Source of the DNA: Protopterus annectens
Lineage: Eukaryota; Chordata; Ceratodontiformes; Protopteridae
Assembly (NCBI RefSeq): GCF_019279795.1
Contig: NC_056733.1
Location: 1,114,904,682-1,114,968,681 of the forward strand
Direction: 5' to 3'
Length of the DNA stretch: 64,000 nt
Below the pieces are notes generated by a model. That model was given only the letters and a program-made list of their open reading frames with translations, made no database searches and was not told the origin of the DNA. Every line of letters begins with the position of its first letter. Within the stretch, counting starts at the first letter, position 1. Below, piece by piece: positions 1 through 10,502 of the stretch. Made by a program: the position numbers and the translations under genes.

Positions 1-984
1 CGCCCCATTTACACTGCATTCCTGTAGTCTGGGTGTTCCTCCACTAAAGTGCATTAATCCTGTGTTGTCTGCTAACATTGTATTCCCTATGCATTTCCCT
101 TTTGAAGTGATGAGAGGACACAGTAAGTGTAATCCTGTTGTACCATATTTCCTCTGCTCAGAATCATATAAGTGCATTTTCTGGGTAGAAACAATGCCAG
201 GAACCTTCTAATGAATGTGTTGAAAATGCCTGTAATGTTTTCTAAGGTTGTTTTATTTCATCAGTTATTAGAGTAGATTCATATCTGCATTTTAATTCAT
301 CTTACAACAAAATATATTAGGATAATGCTTTATCTTGAAAGCAGCAGTAACCATCATCCATAGCATCCAAAATCTACCTTCTGCCATCTCCTGTCAGTGT
401 GTACGACTTTACTTGAGGTTTTTACCTGGTTTGTATGGTGGGAAGTAACTAAGTCTGGTTACTTTCTGAAAGGTTAAAGTTACCCACCTTTAGAAGCGTT
501 GCCCTAAAAAGAAGAGGATCATAGTTCTTGCAAATCCAAAAATCATATCCCAAACGTATACCAAACCCTTAAAGTTAATTTGGCACATTGTAACCTTTAA
601 AAACCCTTTGAAAGAAAAAATTAGCAACTATGTAGAAAAAGATTCGTAGGCAACTGAGTTGAAATCTTGCGCAGCAGGGATAATTGCAAGCTGTCAAGTA
701 AGATATATGATTTAACAGATGGAAAAAGAAGAGGAGAAGAGGGCTAATTTCCTTGGTAGTGTGATATCCCTAATGTTATCTGGTCTTAAATACTGTTACC
801 TTAAGTACATGCTTCTTTTATCTAGACCCCTTACCCTGACTTGCAGAGTTATAGGGAAACAAACATTACTGAATGCTTTGTATAAAGTTAGTGTTCTGGA
901 CAGTTTGGAATATCTGCCTTCTCTCCTGTCTAGCTCATGGTGGGAATAAAGACAATAAAGATAGCATGAACACCCTGGTATTAC
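1..984. other. No recognisable gene
   Basis: AT-rich sequence with stops in all frames. The only open stretch (719-949, plus) encodes 76 residues with no motif and ordinary composition, so I do not call it a gene. The right edge abuts the 3' end of the CR1-1 LINE. Confidence 0.6.
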
Positions 985-1004
985 TTTAGGTAGGTACTAG
1001 GCTG

Positions 1005-4000
1005 TCAGCCCGAGGGCCTAATAAAGCGTAGCCAACAAGGTTCCTTGGTTACGCCACCCAAGAAAATTAATTTCCTGTGCCCCTGTCGACCAGAAATGAT
1101 CCCCGGGGTGTATTTCCTATTTCCCATCCACTCATCAATATTTTTCTTGAAGAGTGCTAATGAGGAACTTTGCTTGATATAGATGCGTAGCTTGTTCCAG
1201 AGTATAGGAAGTCTCTGGGACAGGAATCTCTCCCTCCAGCATGTCCTGTTTATTGTGGTGAAAAGGATTAGGTCCCTAGAGCGTGTAGCTCGGAAGGATT
1301 GGGATTTCGTTAGGTGTAGCATGTCCAACAGCTCTGGGTTTAACATAGCTTTATATGTTAGGCAGAGATCACCTCAGAGTAGGCGATATGCTACGGAGTA
1401 AAGCTGGAGTTTTTTGAGACGGCCAGTGTAGGGCATCTGTTTGAGGCCAATACTCCTCTTTGTGAGGTACTTCTGTGGCCTTTCCAGCTGCTGCAGATGT
1501 CTTGTGAGTTATATTCCAAACGGGGTGTTGTACTCTGTAATGGGTCTAATGAGTGCCGAGTAGAGGGGAACAATGACCTCTGTTTTCCTGAATGAGAACC
1601 CTTTTGTGATGAAATGTGCTACATGGAAGGATTTCCTGACTACTGTGGCAATGTGATTATCAAAGGAGAGACTACTGTCCACCTGGGTCCCAAGGTCTCT
1701 TATCACACATTCAGCATTAAGTAGACTGCCGTTTATGTGGTAGTTCATGGGTACAGAGTTTTTACCAAAGGGGCTGACAATGCACTTTTTGGTGTTGAGC
1801 TTGAGGCCATGGCTCTGACACCAGGCATCTGTCTCAGTGAGGCCCTTCTGTAGGATGTCCACATTATTTGGGGACTTGACTATAGCTCCTAGTTTGCAGT
1901 CATCTGCGACCTTCGTTAGCCAGAGGCCTTCTGTGTTAGCCTGCACTTCAGAGAAGTAGATACCAAACAGGAGAGGTCCCAGGACTGAACCCGTGGTACT
2001 CCACTTGTCGCTGGTATGAAGTCAGATTTGGAGTCTGCAACTTTTACAGCGTGAGTTCTGTCAGTGAGCCAGTTGGCAACCCATCTTGTGACGTAGGGAT
2101 TTATACCTAGGTTAGTGAGTTTAGCTACAATTCCAGCATGGGGGATGGTGTTGAAAGCCTTGGCGAGGTCAGGATAGGCTGTGTGAACCACCTTACCCTT
2201 GTCTACGGCTTTGGTGACTGCCTCAAAGATGTTGATCAGGTTCAGAAGGCATGATCTGCCTTTCACAAACCCGAACTGGGTGGGGTCCAGAGTTTGGAGG
2301 TTGCCAATATCTTTGTTTGAGTTCCATGATGATACGTTCCATGGTATTGCAGACCAGGCTCGTCAGGCTAATAGGGCGATAGTTCCCAGGATCAGTGATG
2401 GCTCCCCCTTTGTGGAGTGGAATAACTGTTGCTGTGTGCCATTTAGTGGGCACAAAGCCTGATGTGAGACTATGATTGAACATGGTGCATAGGTGGGGAG
2501 CCAGTTCATTCTGAAGTTTGTGTAAAAAGCAGCCTGGGATGTTGTCCGGTCCCATGGATGCTGTGCTTTTGGTTTTAGAGAGTGCAGCTTTTACCTGCAT
2601 AGATGTGATTACAGGGATTCTGCATTCTTCCTGTATAGATATGGGCCCTTTAGGGGGTGAGAGGGGGGTAAAGTTAGCACTGAGCCTATCTGCCAGGATG
2701 TTGGCAATATCAGTTGGTTCTGTAATTTTCGTGCCGTTGTACTGTATCTCAGAGCAGATCTGGGTGTTGCCATTGAGATTCTTAACATAGCTATAGAATG
2801 CTTTGTGGTTGCCCTTAGAATCAGTGGCGATTTTCTTTTCATAGCTAGCTTTGGAGGATCTTATAAGGGATCTCAGCTTCTTAGTGAGGCTGACCAGGGA
2901 GCTCCTCCACTCATGGGACTTTAGTCTCTTTTGCAACAGTTTCTTTCTTCTGTTGTAGAGTTTGTTTATGGCAGGGGACCAGTAGATTGGCTTCCTTTTT
3001 TTGGAGGATAGCGTCTTGGTTCTGTTTGGGATAGCATGATCCAGGCACTCGTGTAAGTGCTTATAGAGTGCATTTGTGTAGGATTCAGCAGTCGTAACTG
3101 TATTGCCCATCTGTGTGGTTGTCATGAAGTTCGCCACTTCTGTCTTGAAGTTGGCTTTGGAGAAATTGCCATGAAGATGGCTTTGGAGAAATTTTTTACT
3201 GCGGTTTCCTTAATGGTGTGTGGGGGCGGGATGCAGATATCTAGGGTGATTAGCTTATGGTCGGATCTGACCAACCAAGGAGTTGACTTCAGGTGTGGAA
3301 CACCGGTCAATCATGTTAATAATGACTAGGTGTAGGATATTGTTGCCCCTGGTGGGAGTGTGGATAAGTTGATCCAGGGCATTGGAATTTATGAATTCCA
3401 GAAAGCGCTGAGTGAAGAAGTTGGTACATGAGTAGTTTTCCCAGTTAATGGTGGGGTAGTTGAAATCGCCAATTATTAGGGTGTTTGGTTGAACCCTAAT
3501 ATTTTCCAGTATATCAAGAAAAGAGGAGTGGGAATCCTGGGGCATGGTGGGGGATCTGTAACAAGCTACACTTTGGATTGCAGTTTTGCCCAGAGTTAGT
3601 TACACTTGGATAACCTCGGATGCATTATGCTGCACAGCTAGCCTGGAGGTGTGGATATCCTTAATGAATATGGACACACCTCTGCCTTTGGTGTTCTGGT
3701 CCAGGTTAGATGGCTGAAAAGTGTGGTATCAGTTATAGCCTGGTAATGCAGGGGTGCTCTCTAGAGCCTTGAACCAGGTCTCAGTCACTGCAAAGATATC
3801 AGTGTTCTCCATTTTAAGGAGTGCCTTGAGTGAGTGCATTTTGAGATTTAGACTTCTAGCATTGAGTAGCATTACCCTCAGTTTTTGCTTGCCTGTTACT
3901 GTTACGGTGGTGAATTTGTCATTTGAACCTTGCCTAAAAAAGGCACTATAGGGGCGGCAAGACCCTTGGCCACTATCCGGAATCCCAGGGACGACAGGTG

Positions 4001-4022
4001 CAGGCCATCTCTGGCAAAGCAT
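1005..4022 (-). pseudogene. CR1-1 ORF2: endonuclease-reverse transcriptase
   Basis: In pieces, the minus strand gives an apurinic-type endonuclease start (VMLLNARSLNLKMHSLKALL, then TETWF), the endonuclease core (LIIGDFNYPTINWENYSC), and reverse transcriptase with GPDNIPGCFLHKL (motif 2a region), VIPLHKGG and NYRPISLTSLVCN. Motif A (DLAKAFNTIPHAG) and motif B (SGVPRVQS) follow, then the thumb-side segment with GLKLNTKKC and RDLGTQVDSSLSFD. The C-terminal end reads SRDLILFTTINRTCWRERF. At least five frame changes separate these blocks (near 1550, 1930, 2250, 3125 and 3270). The YADD-box region near 1905 reads VADDCK, so the two Asp survive there. The order and motifs are those of CR1-clade LINEs; the element cannot encode an intact protein. 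Confidence 0.88.
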
Positions 4023-4872
4023 CGTGGTCTGTCGACCGCGTCGTCCCAGGCAGACAGATACTGGATCCCCTTAGAATGACACCAGAAGCTTAGCCAATTG
4101 TTGAAGTCAATAATTTTGTCCTTGTACTGCGGTATCATTCTGGGTGATGGCAGGATGCTACTCAGGGTTAGGGTCATACCTGCCTGGGCTACAAGATCGG
4201 AGAGCTCTTCCATGTCTCTTTTCATGTAGTCCAGGGAAGTACGTATCAGGTCGTTCACACCAACATGGACAATGACAGAGTCATATATGTACTTGTTGTG
4301 GAGTGACCTGAGTGCATGGGTTATGTGGCGGGTCCTGGCACCCGACAGGCAGCTGACAGTAACCTTCTCCTTGTTTAGCCTGGTGAGTGAGACATCAGTG
4401 TGCCTGATTATAGAGTCACCTATGACTAGTGTGTTGGGTGCATTGTTTTGCCTTATGGGCTGTGGTTTATCGGCACACTGAGTCTGTGGGCTGTCATTTG
4501 GGTTGTGTTGGGGGTGAAGGTTGCTTGCGTTTCTGCTTTGTAGGTCTCTTTTGCTTGAACAGATTATTATTGAGAGCCTCTGCGAATGTTTTTGTGTTTC
4601 TTTGTGTGGATTTTGGTGGTGTAGGTTTAGTGGGACTATGTGATGAGTGTGGTGCAAGTGTTTACCTTCTCCTCTTGACTGTCAAGTTCAGTCTTGGTTG
4701 GAGAGAGCTTTACCTCAAGTTTGGCTAGATAAGTGCATCTCTCACAGGTTGTGGTGTTGGGTGGTAGGAGGAGAGGGTTGTCTGTGTACATGAGGCAATT
4801 GTTACATTGCCCCAAGATGCCCAGATTCATCAGAGAGACAGGAGAGAACACTGGGAGCTGACCCTTGGACAT
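3902..4872 (-). pseudogene. CR1-1 ORF1: Cys-rich motif plus SGNH esterase
   Basis: CR1 ORF1 proteins are thought to bind RNA and to carry an esterase-like domain. The N-terminal part, starting MSKGQLPVFSP (4872), has two CxxC pairs (CNNC and CERC) about 20 residues apart, a likely zinc-binding unit. After a frameshift near 4650, the next stretch shows the SGNH hydrolase blocks: VIGDSIIRHTD (nucleophile Ser), HVGVNDL (block III Asn) and DGLHLSSLG (Asp-x2-His). All catalytic blocks remain visible, so the decay here is mainly by frameshift. The 3' end overlaps the start of ORF2 by about 120 bp in another frame. The esterase identification is strong; its role in retrotransposition is family knowledge, not seen here. 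Confidence 0.8.
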
Positions 4873-4879
4873 GCCTGAA

Positions 4880-5692
4880 TAAAAAACTACTTTCCTCTAG
4901 ACAAGTGAGGAAAGTGAGTATAAGAGCTGTTTTTCTGTAAGCAAGTGAGGAAAGTAAGTACAAAAACTGTTTTCCACTAGGTAAAGAGGAAGGTTGAGTG
5001 CTGTAGTAATTTGTAGCTTATTTAGTGCTAACGACAAGCTCTGAACAAGTGCTGAGCACGAGTAAGCAAATTCAAGTGCTAAAACTTAAGAACCTGCACC
5101 TGGATCTTGTGGTAGATAGGCTACCTACTCCCACTGATAAGCTAGAATGCTTCCCTCCAACACAGAAAGGCTTGAGGGGCTCAGAAACTTACAGTCCTGG
5201 ATACATCTGAAGAATGATGATCATGATCTGAAGAAGGCTGAATAGCTGAAAGCGCTAATCGTTTAGAGCTCTTTTTTGTTGGAAGTCTTTTATGTTTACA
5301 CTTGTCATCTGATGAAGTCTTGCAGTGGAGCGACGAAAACGTGTGTGTTGTTAATTGCGTTAATGACAATTCCTTAATGTTTGTGTTTTCTACGTTTGTG
5401 CTTATTGAATAAACTGGCTTAATTCAGCACCTCGTACTATCTTTGGCTCAGATGTACCTTTTTCGTGTGGAGTCCTGGATATAGCAAATCTGTATCTGGA
5501 CTAGACTAGTTATAGGAAAGGTGGGAAACAAGCACAAACGCGGGCTTTTAAACCAGAAAGTTGAAAGAGATGAAAAAGCTGCCCAAATGGCCAATAAACT
5601 ACAATTTCTGGACCAGAAACCACTCTTGTGGTAGATAGGCTACCTAGTGCTTACCACTCCCACTGATAAGCTAGAAGGCTTCCTATTGTCAA
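4880..5692 (-). promoter_or_regulatory. CR1-1 5' leader with monomer-like repeats
   Basis: Upstream (in sense) of CR1-1 ORF1. Near 4885-4995 a roughly 50-bp unit containing AAGTGAGGAAAGT is repeated. Beyond it, 5090-5203 and 5471-5692 match the 257-bp tandem monomer found upstream of CR1-2 (shared strings include CTGTATCTGGACTAGACTAG and GATAGGCTACCTA). The monomer is interrupted by a 267-bp insertion with an 11-bp target duplication. Position and repetition suggest an internal LINE promoter array; promoter activity is inferred. Confidence 0.65.
5204..5470 (+). mobile_element. Small insertion with hammerhead-like motifs (retrozyme/PLE-type)
   Basis: A 267-bp insertion bounded by a perfect 11-bp direct repeat AGTCCTGGATA (5193-5203 and 5471-5481). 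It interrupts the CR1 5' monomer. Inside, CTGATGA (about 5309) is followed by a segment that can pair GTC with GAC and then GAAAAC, the order of a hammerhead core (CUGAUGA, stem II, GAAA). A second, weaker version lies upstream (CTGAAGAAGGCTGAATAGCT then GAAAGC). Hammerheads are known in Penelope-like elements and in small non-autonomous retrozymes. The insertion itself is clear; ribozyme function is only proposed. Confidence 0.55.
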
Positions 5693-5801
5693 GGAAGTAC
5701 CCATACGATATAGCCATCCATATATCCATTACTTGCTTGTGGCATCGACCCTTTGCAATGTTAGTCAAACATCCTTTAGATGTGGTCCCTTGAATTAGTT
5801 C

Positions 5802-5867
5802 AATCCATGCTGATATTTCATAAGTGGTAATTCAATAAAGGTATTTAAAAAAATCCATGCTGATATT
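5802..5867 (+). mobile_element. 34-bp truncated retroposon tail with 16-bp target duplication
   Basis: AATCCATGCTGATATT occurs at 5802-5817 and again at 5852-5867. Between them are 34 bp ending in AATAAAGGTATTTAAAAA. A perfect 16-bp duplication flanking a short A-ending segment is what a severely 5'-truncated LINE or SINE insertion leaves. Confidence 0.55.
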
Positions 5868-6764
5868 GTTGTAGAGAAATTCATACATTTTTTATGAAGC
5901 ATGTCACTCTGAGAATCCTGTACTGCAAGTGTAATCTAAAATCATGTTTTATTCATGTTGAAATAGGGAGAGATGTTCAATAATCTATTCTTGAGCAACT
6001 TTTATTTGTTTATCCTTTATTGATTGGGTTAGGTCCACAAGATTAGTGGCCTCTTTTCAAGGGAGACCCAAGGTAGTATTTCTACTACAAGAGGAAATTT
6101 GGCAAGGACTTTGTGGAACTTCCCCTGCTTTTTTTATAGTGAGCTACCGCCAGCTCAAGCAAATGAGACATCGCTTTAATAACCCATCAGAATCCCAGTC
6201 TAATGTCCTAACTAAGAAAGCTGGACATCCTATCCAAAATAAACCAGATATGATGAAAACCTCCTATGCCTTGCCTCTAAACCAAAAGACCCTTTTCATG
6301 CATCAAAACACTGTCAAAAATTAGATTTTCCCACTGTTTCAACTATTTAATATTAATTACGATTTGGTGCGAACAGTTGTAGTACTCAGGTGCAGAACGT
6401 CAGAACTGTATGGATCATGGACAGTAAACCTGCACAATATACACTGCTTACTCTTAAGTTGAATCACATTTAACACAGACCGAATGTGTTACATGTTATG
6501 CTGCTAACAGTAAGCTGAAGACTGTTTTTTCCCAGAACTTTTCTCCCCAGGCCACTGCTGAAAAGTCATCCCCCAACCCCAAAGTCATACTTTCTTGATA
6601 AACACAAAAGTAACAAAATGAGCAGTTTAACATAGCATGAATAGCTTTGAAAATCATTATTGGTACTTTGGTGCCACCTAATGGGCAAACTGAATAATTA
6701 GTACAGCAGTTTGCTGGAGTGCTTAACTGAACACAGAAATGAACTGTCCAGATTTTTGTAACAT

Positions 6765-6955
6765 GGCTAGATTTTTGCCTCACTTTGCATTGCAATTCCT
6801 GCTTGTATTATACTAACGTACCTTTAATTTCTCAATAAACTAGCTACAGTTTCTCAGCATGTCCATATTTTTGCTTCACTTCATATTGCAATTCCTGCTT
6901 GTATTATACTAACTTGCCTATAATTTCTCTATATACTGGCTAACATTTCTTAACT
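6765..6955. repeat. 96-bp tandem duplication
   Basis: Two adjacent units share GCAATTCCTGCTTGTATTAT (starting 6792 and 6888) with similar flanks. They have diverged by several substitutions, so the duplication is not recent. Confidence 0.75.
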
Positions 6956-7084
6956 ATTAAATCATTATCATATAACGTAGATATGTTCTTAACCAATGTT
7001 TTCATAGTATGTCGAATTTGGTATATATATATTTAAACTATATATATTTTTTGTGTTTTATTTAAAGACTGAAATTATTGTATT

Positions 7085-7195
7085 TAAAATGTTTTGTAAT
7101 ACTTTGGAGATTTTCTCCCCGGACCTCTGCTGAAAATGAGCTCCTACTCAGTTGGACTTTCTCAGTAATCAAATGTCAGTAAATAAATAAACATT
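7085..7195 (+). mobile_element. 5'-truncated SINE/L2-like tail
   Basis: Contains TTCTCCCCGGACCTCTGCTG, AGTTGGACTTTC and a TAAATAAATAAA end. The same order occurs at the 3' end of the L2-like LINE (54010-54090) and of the SINE at 17806-18050. It lies immediately before the left end of DIRS-1. Confidence 0.6.
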
Positions 7196-7225
7196 TTTCT
7201 TCTTTTCCTCACAAAATTTATGGAT

Positions 7226-7400
7226 CTGATGCTATCCGTGTCATTATTTCCTCACAGATGGGTCTAGGATCCGACCTCAGATCCAAGCCGGCAACTTCTC
7301 AAATCCAGAGCTCAAGCTCCTCCCCTTCCCATAATCCCTTGGAACCTTCTAACCCTCAGATCTCATTTGCCACTGAATTGCTCCAGACCTGGTCCAGGGT
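7226..7400 (+). repeat. DIRS-1 left inverted terminal repeat
   Basis: Begins CTGATGCTATCCGTGTCATT and continues through CACAGATGGGTCTAGGATCC. The reverse complement is found at 15560-15690. It includes GGATCCGA-cc-TCAGATCC, an imperfect inverted pair corresponding to the perfect pair in DIRS-4. Confidence 0.75.
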
Positions 7401-7650
7401 CAAGCGCAAGGAATCTTAGATAAGTGCTATTTTCTTGGCTTATTTTCTTTCCTTTTTAGGCTGTCGTTGCTGTCTTTAGCTGCTGGTAGTCAATTGTAAT
7501 TCCTCCCCTCCCTGTTAGAACCTAAATTTTGGTGTATGTAGGTTCTCCCCTCCCCCTCTAGTTCTTGGCGCTTCACGCCTTTTTCTTAAAGTGATCCTTT
7601 TCTATTAAAAAATATATATATTTTCTGTCTCGTGTGTGTTTGTATTATAG

Positions 7651-7953
7651 TTGGACAGGATGGCTAAAAAGCCTGCAGGCTTTAAGAGGTGCTCCTCGTG
7701 CAGTCGGAAGATGCTATGCTCTGACTCTCATGAAGAGTGTCTGTACTGTCTAGGGTTGGTGCACCTGGAGGTTGAATGCGACATTTGTGCTGCATTCAAC
7801 CCCAGGGCGCTAGTAGAGCGCTGCAACAAACTTCTCCTTAAGGGCTTGATTCAGGGTGGTCCTCTATCTGCGGACTCCCCTTCTAAGTCCTTGCAAGAGT
7901 TGAAGAAGAGACCTCCTCCTACTTCAGGGGGGGTCATCTTCCTCGTTCTCTAA
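7651..7953 (+). pseudogene. DIRS-1 gag, N-terminal part
   Basis: The reading frame encodes a Cys-rich N-terminus: FKRCSSCSRKM, then CLYCLGLVHLEVECDICAAF. The CxxC, CxxCLG, His and CxxC pattern matches the starts of gag in DIRS-3 and DIRS-4 and looks like a paired zinc-binding unit. The frame ends at 7953, and further gag-like sequence rich in AGATCC/GGATCC motifs runs to about 8210, where the nested DIRS-2 begins. Gag proteins of this group package element RNA; that role is family inference. Confidence 0.7.
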
Positions 7954-8211
7954 AAAGCCGAGGCTCTCAGATCCCCGGATCCGAGTCCTGCCTCTTCGGC
8001 TTCAGATCCGAGATCTGTCGTTCCTAGAGCTATCAGACTGTCTGATCTAAGGCCTCATCAAATTAGAGGCCTTCAGATCCGAGTAGAAGCAGGCCATCCC
8101 CAGATCCAACCAGTTTTTCGGATCCATCTGGTATGGCTCCTAAGCCTTTGGATCCTACAAAGTTGTGTGATCTGACAGTGCCATCAGATCCTATTGATGT
8201 TTACCAAGACT

Positions 8212-10502
8212 TCTAAAGCTGGCACCCCGCTTGGGGACTCTTTCTCTCACCGATGTCAGAAAAAAAGTTAAGTTAAACCTTGTTTAAACAAATACCTCAT
8301 AAAGATTTCCAGATCATTTCTTACTGCCCTGCCTTTGTTTAGTAGCCCCCACGAGCAGCAGCCCCTGTGTTCTGTTGTCTTTTTTCTTTCGGCCGGGTCG
8401 GAGTTCGCGAGTTCGTTTTTCGTTCTGAAAACTGATCAAAATACAGCTGAATCTATTTTCTAGCTGCTGCCCCTGCTACACTCTTGAAAGGATCTCAATC
8501 TCACCAGACAGGGCCTCAGCCCCCCCAGAGAAGACCTAGGAGGAGCCCCCTGAGCCAGTGTCCTCTGATGACTCTCTCTGATGATCAGAGACATAACTGA
8601 CAGCAGGAGGCCCTTTTCCAATTTTGAAGATTCTGATGCTGAAGAATCCATTCCAGCTGCTGCTTCCCAGAAGAAAAAATTCTTGGGGGAAACCTAACCT
8701 GCCATGAGAACAGTTCAAACAGTTCAAATGGATTTTTTCAGACTTTTCAAAAAGACCTTCTGAAAGGGAAGCAAGGTCATGGACAGATGGGGTAAAAGTT
8801 TACATTCAGCCACTTCTCTCTCTAGAGCTGATAAGAAATATGTATTAGAAATGGTAAAACATACAGCAGGTTAGTAACCATTCTTTAAAATGTGGCTATG
8901 ATGCACTGGGCTTTTTTTTTTTTTTAGCCATGACTGGCACAGTAATTAGAGAAGGCATGTGGCTAAAGGGCAGCTCTACCGGATCATGTTAAATAAATCT
9001 AAGTAGTTGCTAGATCCTATGGATAAATGGAAGAAAAGGCAAAAATCAGTCCAAACGTTTAAGATTTCCTGCAGGTTCAACCCCCAAGGTTTAAGCAGGA
9101 ACTGGCCTGCCAAAATTGGTCCTTCCTGACTCCTCAAAGGGGCAGCTGACAACAGATTTACAAAGGGTCATTTACTTTGCTACAAGCACTGGGATACACA
9201 GTCAATCTTCAGTCAAAGACTATACTATCCCAGACAAGGACTTTTTTTCCTGGGGCGGAATTGGACACAGTAAGACAAATGAGGGAGGCACTCATTCTTA
9301 CCCCCTATGCAGAATGACTTTGAGCTGTGGGAGGCACTCTCAGCTACAACAATCCAGTTACAGGCAATTTGGACATTCCACCCACTAGCATGTGGAAAGT
9401 GGACTCACTCCTTCAGCTGGGAAGGCCTAATATATGTCATCCCCACCTCTTCCCTTTATAACAAAGTACTACTCTGATAGCTCCAAACTGGCCAAGACAC
9501 ACTGGTACCCACTGCTGAGGAGCAGGCGGAACAATACAGAACAACTACAGCACCATGCATCCAAACCTAAAAACGCTGCAAACTGACTGCATGGAACATC
9601 ACAAGCAGCTGCTGTTTGTCATTTGGAGTTCTGAAAGAGGAAAAGATGTATCAAACTAGATATATATCTAACATTCTGGGAGTATCTGACTACTACTTTC
9701 ATCAGGCCTACCTCTCTCCTATCAAGAATGTAAACCTCCAAGGAAACCACCCATTGCCAGCTTGGGGACTAAACTTTTGGCTAGAAAATTGACTCTATCA
9801 CCCCTTGAACCAGCAGCAACAGCAGACCTACAACACCTGTCTGTCAATGGAAAACTGCTTTGAAGGTTTCAGAACTACAGGCCTTAATGGCAGTGCAAAC
9901 CTTTCTAAGTCCATGAGGACTAATCCTACATTTATGCCTAAGGTGTATCCCAGAGTTGTCTAAAAAAGGCAATCCACCTACCTACCTTCTTCACCCACTG
10001 GATAGGAAATTGCATACGATTCTGTTACTCCTTACAGCCACTACCACAGCTTTTTTCTGAGGGAGGGGCTACCAACACATTTTTGAGGCGCTGCCTGCTT
10101 GACCTCATCATATACATTTGCTACATTAATACCTCTATATTATCCATGAAGGACATAGTACAGTTTGTACCTACCATAAAAATAGCTAGCTAGTGGGGGA
10201 GTCTTTCATGGGTGTATTTTGTTGTATTGTACATACATGCTTATTTTTTTTGTGTTTCTATCTATTTTTTTTGAAAACATTGGCATCTAAAAATTTTAGC
10301 CTTAGAGGGCTTGGCATCTGGGGGGCAAAACACTGAAAAAAATGGCGGCTGGCTGATTGCTTTTATGCCCAAGACCAACAGAGATGACGGTGGGTGAAGT
10401 GCTTATTATCAGCCGAAGCCGGCGACTTACCCAGTTGTTATGACTGCAGATGCTATCCAGTTCGGACATCTACATTTATGGTAGGTACAAAACTGTACTT
10501 TA
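8212..10502 (+). mobile_element. DIRS-2: decayed, internally deleted DIRS nested in DIRS-1 gag
   Basis: DIRS-1 gag stops near 8210 and resumes at 10503. The intervening sequence carries another DIRS relic in the same order: gag-like (8490-8700), RNase H-like (9260-9400), and a recombinase-flank segment (9740-9850). Its right end (about 10474-10502, TTATGGTAGGTACAAAACTG) is matched in reverse complement at 10150-10185, which is the relation between a DIRS terminus and its internal complementary region. The left terminus is not identifiable, so it is probably deleted. Confidence 0.6.
9116..9900 (+). pseudogene. DIRS-2 RNase H/recombinase relics
   Basis: GGTHSYPLCRMTLSCGRHSQ (frame at 9116) parallels GGTRSYPLCREALRLW in DIRS-4 RNase H. 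Near 9480, APNWPRHTWYPLL parallels the DIRS-4 segment APYWPRQVWFPFL. Near 9750, a run containing LSPLEPAATADLQHLS parallels the DIRS-4 recombinase segment LPPFEPAASCSMKLLS. Frames change between these blocks and much of the intervening coding sequence is gone. Confidence 0.55.

Larger units (their letters stand above)
985..4880 (-). mobile_element. CR1-1: nearly full-length CR1-type LINE, inactivated
   Basis: Non-LTR retrotransposon on the minus strand. Read 5' to 3' it contains ORF1 (Cys-rich motif then SGNH esterase), an overlapping ORF2 (endonuclease then reverse transcriptase), and a 3' end near 985 that reads in sense as GTACCTACCT followed by relics of a CCTATGAA-like octamer. Short 3' octamer repeats are a CR1 hallmark. 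Both ORFs carry several frameshifts and stops, so the copy is dead. Its 5' leader (4880-5692) resembles the tandem monomers upstream of CR1-2. The same subfamily recurs at 18956-23125, 32379-33404 and 52041-52536. Confidence 0.9.
5693..7084. other. Unrecognised intergenic sequence
   Basis: No convincing coding region. A 92-codon stretch at 6046-6324 (plus) and a 99-codon one at 6496-6795 (minus) show no family motif. The only structures seen are a 34-bp insertion with a target duplication (5802-5867) and a 96-bp tandem duplication (6765-6955). Confidence 0.5.

Noticed and set aside
719..949. 76-codon plus-strand frame as a host gene
   Set aside because: No motif, no homologous copy in the window, and normal length for chance in AT-rich DNA.
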